The position numbers and the translations under genes are program-made. From Trichobilharzia regenti (Eukaryota; Platyhelminthes; Trematoda; Strigeidida; Schistosomatidae), in the NCBI GenBank assembly GCA_944472135.2, contig OX235265.1:87700984-87764983 (forward strand): a stretch of 64,000 nucleotides of DNA, given 5' to 3'. Positions within the stretch are counted from its first letter, which is position 1; the number at the start of each line of letters is the position of its first letter. The notes under the pieces are model-generated. The model was given only the letters and a program-made list of their open reading frames with translations. It was not told the DNA's origin and ran no database searches. This document shows, in pieces, positions 23,601 through 35,800 of this stretch.

Positions 23601-26600
23601 TTGGTGCTTTTATCTGGTGAAATCCATGTCGTCTTGTGTATACCCTTGTGTTTGAAAACGCTGCCACTAATCACTAGTTCATTGAAGGCGTAGAAGTCTG
23701 AGAAGAGTTCACCATTGTCGTTCATTTCACCGAGGGTCTCTCGACCCATGGTGAGTTCTCTTCCTGTGTTGTCTCCTCCCAGCTTCGCATTCATATCGCC
23801 CATCAGGATTTTGATATCGCCATTTGGGACGTTGTCCATTATTGCTTGTAGTTGTCTGTAGAACGCCTCCTTCTTCTCTTGTTCTGAGACGTTTTTAGGC
23901 GCATAGCATTGAATGACTGTAACTTTCTTCCTTTTGAGTTGAACCTGGCTGTCATGATCCTGGAGGAGATTGGTTACCACTGCATGAGAGCTTTGGCTGC
24001 TGTTGGTGACATCATGATGGCCACTCCCTCGGTGTGCTCGTGGTTGTCCTCTGGGTGGCCGGAATAGATTATTGTCTTTGCACTTGGTAGTTGGCACCTT
24101 CCAGTTCCGTTCCATCTGCTTTCGCAGATTCCCAACACTTCTATTCTGTACCTTCTCATTTCAGCGGCTATCTGGGCAGCCTTTCCAGTTTCGTACATTG
24201 TACGAACATTTCAGGTATCCATCCTTACTTTTGCTTTCATCGAAAGAAGGCAAATCGGCTGACTGGCTTTCCGAAGGCTTTCAGCAGCCTGCGTCATTTC
24301 ACTTCCCTGATTCCAGCGAAAAATAAGGCTATGATTATATTTTTAGAATTTTTAATATATTTGCGCGTTGAAGTTTCTGTAGCGATTCGGTTGAGTTTTA
24401 CGGGGGTGGATTTGCTAGCACCACGCCCCAACCCTCCCTCTTTATCCGGGCTTGGGACCGGCGAGAAAACTAGCGAGCTAGTAATCTAGACGAGGTTCAG
24501 AATGTTCTTAAGACAGACTTAATCAAAGATAAAGACAGAACTGAGTCTTTGATATTGAACACTACAAAACTGTTCGGTTTTGATGATCATGCAGTACGTA
24601 CACCTTCCATGGCACAAAAATAAACCCAGGGCTAAAAATTAATAGGTTGGAAAGAATGGTTACTCTTTTCGATAAGTTCATCATCAGTCTCTACAGTTAT
24701 ATATACATTATAGTGAATGAATGAATTAGCGTTATGAACATCATTAATGTTGTTTAAATAACATCGAATCAACAATATTGATAGATTACAGCTAAATAGC
24801 ATCAACATAACAATAAACTGAATGTCAGAAACATTAGGAAAGATAATATTACAAATTCATAAGTTTACAGTCTCTACTGAAGGCCAGGACAGTAGTAGGG
24901 GCTAGCTGGACTTGCTTCTTTTGCACATAAAGCACTGGTTGTTTCACACGAAACGCGATAGCCACGGATGTTTGGAGCATGCGGTACCTCGATGTTTTTG
25001 GCAATTTATTTGGCACCCGGTAGATGATAGAGAAGGATTCTTCAATGCTGGCTGCGTGGGCGGTTGGTTTGTACCAGGTGGTCTAATATTGGACTGTTCA
25101 TGGTTTTTACTACACATTTATTTAACCATACTGGGAGATGTTATCCAGCACGAAAAATCAAGTTCCTAGAGCAACGACCGATTCGATATTATCTAAACAT
25201 TAATCTTGTTCGTAACACTAATTCATTTATTCACTGTAATGTATATATAACTGTAGAGCCTGATGATGAAGGGGTTATCGAAACGAGGTCCTCTTTGTTC
25301 AGTATCCATTCTTTTGAAAATATCAATGGGCATTTTTTAATCAGTTATTGTACTGAACTGGATTAACAAACTCACTATTAACTAGACAGCCATCTGTGGA
25401 AATTCAAAGGGGCTTTAAATTTTGTTTTACATGGCGCGAATCCAACTGAATTCAGATGCTGTTTTGTGCCTTTTCCTTGTGCTATTGATATACGCACTCA
25501 GAGTCCATAGTTCAGCCATACTGGCCCGGTAATTTCAAAAATCTCTTCGTCAAAATAACCTCAATTATCGATTCTATTTAAATATAATGCTCATCAGAGC
25601 ACATTCCTAAAAAACACTGAATGCCCTTTTTGTGTTTTTTTGGTCAGTATTCACAAGTTAGATTGTTTACTGACTGACTGCGTAATTAGGCAATGTAAAG
25701 TTTAGTAAGTGTGGTATATTGTAGCATAACATCATTAGTGCAGCAGGCATCTTACAAACACAGTGGTTGAGAAAACACTGTGGGTATTAGTTTAAGCTCG
25801 TCCTCCTGGTCCTGAAAAGGTGACTTCTTAGAATAAAAAAAATTACTACTTCCATAACTACTTCCACTTGAGTGGTTTATGCAGAGATCACCTACTCTAT
25901 CTCACGCCACACCAGCTATACAGCTTTAGAAAAGCGGACTCATCTTTTCATTCTTGATGAGAACCATCCATTTTTTAACATAAAATATATATGAAGTAAA
26001 CTAGACAGAGTGAGTGTTTCTGAGGAAGTGTTAATCATAGCCTCTGTCTGTCTGTTTTCGACATAGAACTTTGCACCGATGTGCACCAGTTCGAGTCGCC
26101 ACACTCCCTCCATGTAACACAGAAAGCAAGAGAAGAAAGTGGAAGAAATGCATAATAGAGACAGTAAACAGAGGTGTGAGACAAAGGAATAGTAATAATG
26201 AAGAACAATATAGTTTCATTGGAAATCATAGTTCACAAGGAGTGGATGCATCTGCACCAGCCAGCCATTGGGAACGATCACTGAGCCATGTCACCAATTG
26301 TTTCCAATCATTGGTTTTTACTGACTCGAGGACCCCAAACAGGAAGTCTACACCTTCCTACGTGGCTAGCGTAAACTAACCGTTGTGGATTTCATTGACT
26401 AGTGTGGCCATGTTTTGGTTTGACCGCTGCTAGCTCTTCTCCAGCCTGACCCTATGTCAGCTAACATTGTCCATCGGTCGAGGTAGGTGATGACTAGGCA
26501 TACGTAACACATGTCCTAACCATCTCAGTCTTTGTAACTTCACAACCTCATCGATTGATTTCCCATCTCACCTACCTAGCACTCGACCGATGCCTAACCT

Positions 26601-29600
26601 CAATATTCCTCACCTTATTATACCACTTCACACGGGAGATAAAGCGCAGGCACCTATGATCAAAAACAGCTAATCATTTCATGTCTTCCACTCTCATTGG
26701 CCAGGTCTCGCTGACAGCCATAAAGGAGGACGGAGCGGACTGATGAGCAGTACACCCGCCATTGGGTCGATAGCCAGCAGGACATCACGTCTACGGCATA
26801 AACTGGCATATACGAAACTAGCCCTCTGTATCATAGCCTCAATGTCGATTCTGTTGATTAGGGAACTACAAAGTAATAAAACTCACAAAAAGTGAACAAT
26901 TTTAACGAAATCATTGCAAATCCCTCACCTTTTTAACAGTTGCATACACCTAACTGGAGCGAAATTCCCACCTCGACCATTATGATCAATCTTATTCCCG
27001 GATAATTTAAGCACAGAAATTTGTGGACCAGCTGGAGGTACCTGATATCTACCTTTACCTTTTTTGAGCCGTCTACCCACTTATAAAAAAAATTAAAAAA
27101 AAAGAGATGACCAGTATTATAACTTCATTCAAACATCTCATTTTTAACTGAATTGCTCGAAATAAGTAGTGTTATAATAACTTTTTACAAAATGATGAAC
27201 AATATAGCAACTGTTGGATGTATATATATATATAAGATTACTTCAAGTATTTTCAATTGTTCATTTTCCAAGGATTTGATTAATTCCAATTTTGAAAACG
27301 AACTGACTTCATTAAAACAATTAGTCCCTTTAATAAATTTGAATAAGGCATTAAGAAGACAAATTTCGCGAGATGATATTATTTCGTAGTTTCTTTATTA
27401 ACCTACCATTCAAGGGCGACCAGATTATGCAGTTGACAGCTAGCTCAGCCATCAAACTCACATTCTACGCCGCCACATCTCTTTTTCTCATTTGCCGAAC
27501 ACTTTCAATTCCTGCACCTACGATTAATGGACGAAATTCTGTGGACTCTACTTCAAACTGTATCTACAAGTTCACCTGCAGCTGCGGTGACACCTATAAA
27601 GGTAGAACCAACAGAATGCTCTAATGTGGTCGTCGAAAAGAACATGTTCCAAAATGGCTACTAAATCATATCGAAAATCCCAATGCGATTAATCTGAATA
27701 GAAATCTAGCATCATCCATTGCAAAACACTTATTAATGTCAGGTCATTAAATCAATATTAATGACTGCTTCACAAATATTTCATCACATAACTCTAATTC
27801 AAGGTTACTAAAGGTGATGGAAGCACATTTCGGGGATTAATCACATACAGCCTAAACTGTGTGTACAAAAAACAATAGACTTCAATCTTCGCCTACCATG
27901 GACAACATGACCTATATGATTGGTCATTAGTATTTACTTTCATTTTCCAGTTAACTGAGTAATTGTCATGATCTTTATTTTATTATTGTTAACCATGTTA
28001 GTTGTAAAGCGGTTGTAAAGAACCCACGAAATGACGAGATCATCTCGCAAAATTTGTCTTCTTAATGCCTTATTCAAAATGACTTCAGTTAGAGAACCAC
28101 TGAAAACAACCAGAAATTACTGCGCAGCTGTTCCATCGTTGTTTGGGACTTTCCAGCAGTACACAACTATGACCTTTCTTGCCTGGTATCAATCAATCTT
28201 GAAATCAATCAAATCCCTCCAAATTACCACTTGAAAATTAACCTTGAGCTCACTATTAACTCAGCAGAGGGTAAAGCTGCCTGAAGTTCTAGTGGGAAGC
28301 CGTGACCATTGGGATTTACCAGGTTTAGTATGAGGACAAATGCTCACTGATAATACTGCCTGGTAGTCGCGAATCTGTGCGTCGGTGGCATAGCGGTTAG
28401 GACGCTCGCCGACCATGCACATGTTTCGGGGTTCAATTCCCGGCCGACGCACTCCTTTACCTCGCTAAGCCAGTAGCTAAAAAAATGGTAAAGAGGAACG
28501 ATTGGGCATGAGGCTAGCAACCCCATCCTGTTAAAATAAACACTGCTACAGAAACTTCAAGCCACTAGCTTGAAGCCCTATGTTCCACTGGGGAACGTGA
28601 GGGGAAAAAAGTCACGAATCTGTAGAAGTTAACACTGATGGGCTGTTATTCTTTACCGCATTGGCTGAATGGTAGTACACGAGTTCGCCTCGTAACTCGA
28701 TGACCCTGGATCCCTGATGAAGTCAGGGGTGCATGCTGATGACCAGTCTCAACACAGGGACGAAACAACTGTCCAGTACTTCCTGGTTTACAATTGTTAT
28801 CTAACTGAATCTAGCTAGTGATCAAAAAATTATAATCCATGTATTCATTGCCAACAGTATCATATATAGGAAATATATAGATGTGGTGGTTTGACATAAA
28901 CGCTTTATTTTTCTCTATACCCTTGGGATTTCCCTATGATGCATTTTCATTTCTTTTGGCTTCTTGCTTGATCTCTTTATTTCGCTTTCAATGAAAATGT
29001 CAACGTTACAGTCTTTCCTCTGTTTCATTTGCATATCAGTTGAATAATAATTGATAAATGACTAGTTTAGCAAGCAGTTAATTCCTATGGGTGTTTAATT
29101 TTTCTCTCAACAGGATTACACGCCATATGCATCTGGACTTCATCAATCATACATTCCATTAATCTAATGTAACAATGTCACAAAGTAAATACTAAAAACA
29201 GTACACCTTATTATCTCATGTTGAATATAAGTTAGCGTGTATCTTTTTAATATGACTTCTGTAATTACTGAATTTTGCATCAATACACCCACGAACAGAC
29301 GTTGAAGTTACTCTTTCAGAAGGGTACAAAATTTTAAAATGTAGAATAAAGCTTTTATGATAAGTTGCTTACAAAAAAAAAAACTATAATTTCAGCCGAG
29401 TCTTCATTGGATAAGACATGCATTCAAATATCAAGTATAAAATAACACTATTTAAAAACGCCTTTCATAATACTTTAGACCAAAATGATGCCTCTGGCTT
29501 AATCCCAATATACAAAAGTATGCCTAAACCTACATAATAAAACCAGAAATAGAGTTCAGTCTGCATCAAATGAAGGACTAGGCGCATAACGTTAGTTATT

Positions 29601-32600
29601 ATCTAGTGTCCGGTCAAAGTATCCATTACAGTCCTACAGGAAGTCAATTTCAATGATATAAGAATTAAAACTTGTGCACTGTGGTAGAGTGTAATTCCAT
29701 TATGGGTAAATTTTGTTTTGATAAAGTCTCACAGTGTTATACAGCAATGTTTACTGATGACCAAGTTTCGAGCACAGTTTATTACCACTCATAATCATAT
29801 CAAGTTAATCACACGAATTCCTAAATTCATTTATATAGTTCCATTGTTTTTCCCTTGATTTGATTGGTAGTAGTATTTTACATATTTCGGGTATGAGTGA
29901 TGAATCATTTCTTTTGCATGTGTTGTATTGGGTGTAGACTCGATGAACAAGGATTCAGTAATCAACCTCTCTCTCCACCTATCTAGATTACTTTTTAGAA
30001 TTTTAACCCTCTCCTACCATGCTATTGTGTGGTTGGTTGTATGTCAATGCATGCAATGCAATTGCTGAGCTTTTTTCTAAATTACTTATCTTCTCTGGAT
30101 CAACCATTCTTACCTTAACTAAATTCTTATGTTCTGACATTCTGACTACCCCTGACCTATGTAGTTGGCCTCACAGTCATTGCAGGGTATTTTGTAAATA
30201 ATATTATTTTGTCTAATTGGGTCAACTGGGTCCTTTAACCTACAGAGCTTGTCCCTTGATATGATTATGAGCAATAAATTGTGCTCGTAACGTCATCAGT
30301 AAACATTACTGTATAACACTGTGAGACTTTATCAAAACAAAATTTACCCATAATGGAAGTCAATTCCAAGTCTGAATAGCTCAGTGGTAACATTTCTGAC
30401 CTTGCAGGACTGGTTGGCCAGGGTTCGAATGTTAGAAGGCATATGAGTTCCTTACAGGTTCTAGATATGCCTAGTTGATGAGTGCTGATTCGTCCTAGCT
30501 ACCGTCTTCAACCGCTTAACAAGAGACTCATGCTTTGAGGTTCTTCATTTTGTGTCTCATATGAATGAGAGCACAAGACATTTCAGTGCACTTAAACAGT
30601 ATCATTTGTTATAAGCTTTCGACATGCCAACCATCAAGCTAGCTTTTGTGATGACTATCTGGTTCATGGAAAATTTTCGCATCTCACGCATACCAAGTGA
30701 AACTTCACATTTTATGAATCGTAATTGCCAGCTGTGTTTAATTGTGATGAAAACTAGAGAAATACAGAAAGAAATGAAATCTGTGAGAAGAATTCATTGA
30801 AGTCTTAATTGTTTTTCCCGTTGACTGACTGTTTTCAGCTCCTGAAGGATGGTTACTTGAAATAGAGAATTCAGAATGCGCCCAAAAAGTTGAGTAGTGG
30901 ATAGCTTTCTGACGTTTGAAACGATGGCTACTAGGTTTGAGCCTGATTGGGAATACTATCACACCGACTGGGAATGCAGGTACATCCAACCGATAAGTCT
31001 TAAACAGCACGAAATACACATCTCGGACCCCACTCTTTGTCACCATCCATCAAGTAATTAATATATGAGAAGTCAGAAGTTAAAATCAGTCTGCATAAAT
31101 GCTTACCATAAGAAAATCTTTTTCCGGCACTCTAACTAAGTATGAAAGGTATATAATCAGGCATGCTGCACCGCTTATTACAGCTATAAGCGATAAACTT
31201 CATTCACATAGCTATTTTATTTTTTTTTTAATTTTTAATCTAATTTTTTTTTCATTACAGCTTGATTCCACACCGTATTTTTCGGTACAGGTATGGAATT
31301 TTCAGTATATGATATCGGTAGCCTAAAGTTTGCAGGCCGACCATAGATATCGGGTGTGCGTCAGCAGGGGATCGAACCCCGGACCATTTGCCTGGTCGGC
31401 GAGAGTCCTAACCACTGTGCCACCGACGCATACCTAGAGTTTGTAAGGAACTCCTGTACTTTATGACATCCGAACTCTGGCCAATCAGTAGTCCTGCAAA
31501 GTCAGAGACGTAACACCACTGAGCTATTCGGACTTGCAACTAACTGACCTCCTTTAGGACTGTAATGGGTAGGATACTTTGATTGGACACTAGATAATAA
31601 CTAATGTTATGCGTCTAGTCCTTCATTTGGTGCAGACTGAACTCTATTTCTGGTTCTCTTATGTATGGTTAGTCCAAAGCCTCAGGATGGTCGGGGGTGG
31701 GTGCCTTGCGCTGCGCGTTGGCCATCCCTCCGTACACCTCTTGAAATGCTCCCATATGACCGGGCGTCTTACATAGCCTCTCCTGAGGAAGTTCTACTCA
31801 CTGCCTTCACGTGGCGGAGGTGTCTTTCACCGAAGTGAGAGGGCAAAAGCGGATACCTGGCGCTCTTCACCGAGTTGACTGTCCATTGGATAACAGTCTA
31901 GGGGAGATGGCTAAACCCTGATTCCAAACCTCCAACGACTGGCGTATGTAGCTCACCGGAGCTCACCGGCAGACGCATGGACAAAGGGCTTGTTGGATGT
32001 CCTGGATGTCTGGCCCCATTCAAAAAGGCGTATGAACCGGATTCCGGTCACGGCTGGCTACCACTGGATAGTGGACTCCCTACTCCACTCCTACTGCCTT
32101 GTAGGTCACACTTGGTTGTGTCAAGGCTAGAGCTGCACTCTCAAACAAAAGGCCGAGCGATGCTGGGGACATCACTCGTACCTAATTCCCATGAAACTTC
32201 ATGAACTCTCTTACAAACAACTGTCACCATGCAACGGCGTTCCCGGTAACTTGGCGATGTCGCAGGGGTGGACAGCTGAAAACATGGCTTGGTACAGTCA
32301 AGGCTGATATGGAGTGCCTGGGGCTACAAACCATCTACGGACTCCGTTTGTGGAACAAGAATTGGATAACCCTGTCGCAAAACCTTGCATCAGATCGCCG
32401 CGATGATTCGAGATGTTCATGAAGCCGGCTCATCCTCCCGTAGGAGATAGCCGAAATAAAGAAAAGAAGAAGAAGGCTAGTCAATGACGTTATAATTCTG
32501 CTTTATCAACCAAGAAAATAGTGTGGCACAGATGAGAAGATTATTGCTGAAATCTCATCCACTAATAACTGCTATATGTTATGTAATAAACTAAACCCAG

Positions 32601-32827
32601 TTCCTCTATATTCATAGAACTACTACATTCGTTTAGTGCCAACAATGGGTATATCATTTCGTTTATGAACTCAGTCGTCAAATGTTGATCTAACTTCTTG
32701 TGCCATTTTTGCTTTCTCATTGCATGTATCAATATTCAATGAGTCAACCAAACTAGACATTTATAAAAGCATACTGAAAGGTTAATCTTTGTGCAAAATT
32801 GTATATCAACACAAAAAAAGTAAACGA

Positions 32828-32869
<42 letters not shown>

Positions 32870-35800
32870 AACAATAACTAGAACAAAGAGAACAACAGAG
32901 AAACAACAACGAAGCTTATTCATGCCACACAGACTACTGATTTGTCTGGCAGTAGAATAGATTTTTCGCCGTACTTAGTTGAACCAAATACCCCTCAAGC
33001 ATTTTCATCTTAGCTTTACTTTGGTGTTTTTCATTCTTCGTAAAATTTCTTTGATAATTATCGCAATTAAGTTTTGACTCGTATTCATCAATCTTAGGCA
33101 ACATGAAAAGTGGTAACTTATTGCTAGAAAGAGGACTAGAAACAACAAGAAACGGTGGGAACAAGTCAACTAAAACCAACTTGTTACCTAACCAATATAC
33201 CGAGAGAGAAATAGAGAAAAGCCAGAAATATGCTGAGGAGACCATTGAATGACGTTACGTACGTGGCAACCCTTCGAAAGTAGGATTCTACAAGTCGAGC
33301 GTCCAAGGCTTACATCAAAAAAGATCATTTGACAGGAGAGTTGAAGAGGACTGTAGAGGACAGAATGAAGTGAAAATGTCCTTCTGAAGTCTTATGTTCC
33401 ATTCGGCAAATAAGCGAATGATTAAAATACGGTGATACAAGATTACTTAAGCCTTTACGTTTGTGATGCCTTTATATTTCTCTATCCTTTCAATCAGATC
33501 CAGAGAAGAGGAAATTTTTTGGAATTTTTGATTATCATTAAGAATGGTATTCATCTTCTCAAAGTAATCCGTTTTGTTCATGATGACCACCCCTGAGCCC
33601 TTATCCGGTTTTGTTATTATTATATTTTCGTTTTTGCGTAGATTATCCAGAGCTTCTCTGTGCTTTTTTGGTTAAGATACTATACACGAATTGCGTTTAC
33701 TGTTCATGTAATAATAGCAACAATCGACCAGTGTTGATTTGAGTCTTTCAACATCTTCCGTTGATGAGTGAGGGTGTTAGTCCTGCCTTCCGTTTGGATG
33801 TAGAGACTTTCGAACTGAATTTGTGCGTCCATTTTGTTAATTTTTATATGACTATCACAAAAGTTTAGGGCCAAGCGATAGAACCTGTAGATCCACTTCA
33901 CTAAGTATTACATCCGAAAAATTAAACATAAAACGATTTGGGTTCGGAGGAAACCTTGTTTCAGAATATTCTTTGCTCGATTATTTTGTGTTTTATAGAT
34001 GTCTGAATGAATATTTTTGCTATATTGAAATCTTCTGAGCATCATTTTGCGTTAAAAGTACTCAACGAGTATTTGAAGTATAGCGCAAGGCTCAGCGAAG
34101 CAAAGACTAATGTTGACTTTATCCACCAGTGTATTGAAACAAACCGGTACCCTAAATCTTATTGGAAATCTCTACGCCTTAACAGAGTCCGGCCTAATGA
34201 TAAGACACTCAGACACCATGCACGTAACCAAATTGACTCAATTTAATCGTGTATTACTGAGCTATCGAAGAACGTAATAGAAAGGTTCTATGCTGTCGAT
34301 GAATTACCAGAAAACCTAAAGAAACTATTTTTAGATTATGTGGATGTAATTGTGAGTAATAAGAAAGAAAAGAAACGCATGTAGCTGGTACAGAGCTTAG
34401 AGAACAAGGCACCTGAAACAAGGTTTCCTCCGAACCCTAATCGTTTTATGTTTAATTTTTCGGATGTAATACTTAGTGAAGTGGATCTACAGGTTCTATC
34501 GCTTGGCCCTAAACTTTTGTGATAGTCATATAAAAATTAACAAAATGGACGCACAAATTCAGTTCGAAAGTCTCTACATCCAAACGGAAGGCAGGACTAA
34601 CACCCTCACTCATCAACGGAAGATGTTGAAAGACTCAAATCAACACTGGTCGATTGTTGCTATTATTACATGAACAGTAAACGCAATTCGTGTATAGTAT
34701 CTTAACCAAAAAAGCACAGAGAAGCTCTGGATAATCTACGCAAAAACGAAAATATAATAATAACAAAACCGGATAAGGGCTCAGGAGTGGTCATCATGAA
34801 CAAAACGGATTACTTTGAGAAGATGAATACCATTCTTAATGCCTTTATATTTTTGTTTGTCTTGATTTTTTTTACCAAAACTGTAAACAGTTCCTACAGA
34901 AATCATTTATACTATCATCAGAATGTATTGTGGAAGACTTCATGACATCAGATTTGATGAGAACTAAGAACCAGACACCATAGCAATGGTGTTTCATCAA
35001 TTCGAAATTAGAGTGCATTTAAAATCAATGGGGATTTGTACTGCTCAGATTAAATAAGGCCCATTTCGTATTTGGTGGGATTTCTACCTAACATTAAGCA
35101 CAGTGGTTCGAGCGCTATTCAATTAAAAAGAAATCTAACTTATTGTAAATCAATAATGAATCAGAACAAAACAAACAAATAAAGAGAACAAATGGTAACT
35201 GAAAAAACACATTAAATGAAACCTGAAAAGTAAAATGAAAAGGGAAGTGAGTTATTATTATTATTACTTGAAATGAGAGTGAAATTGTATTTGCAAATAA
35301 TGTTTAGTATCCAAGTTCACGTAATGAGATATAAAATTAACCCTTACTTCAATATTGATGATATTTATTCTTACACTAATTAGTTATTTATGGTACTGAC
35401 TGATCACAGTAACAGCCGCCAGAAAAAGGTTTCCACTGTTATTGTAATCAGTTTTATCTTTCTCATCCCTTTGAGAGTCCCTAGTGGAAGGCAGTAGTAC
35501 TCTGAGCTTTCAAGTTCCAGTATCTATGGTGCTGTTATTCTATGGAGAGTAGCCTTACGCCAAACCTTTCCTCTTCTTCGCGCTTACTTCCGGTTTGTAA
35601 GATAGGCAGGGATTCTAACCCCATACTACAAGCGTGGTTGGCGAGCGTTCTACGATTGAATCAAGAACTCATCACTGCAATCCGTGCTGTTATGTATTCA
35701 CATGAATGGACAGTCTGATTGATGACTTCTTCGCTGCAACCATCTTTTTGTTTTTTATGATGTATGGTGCAATGAGTTCTCTGTGAATAATTATTGCTTT

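Noticed and set aside
28379..28450. Possible functional tRNA gene
   Set aside because: The cloverleaf is good, but no clear anticodon arm can be set. The head recurs in several SINE copies with attached LINE-derived bodies, so it is a SINE head.
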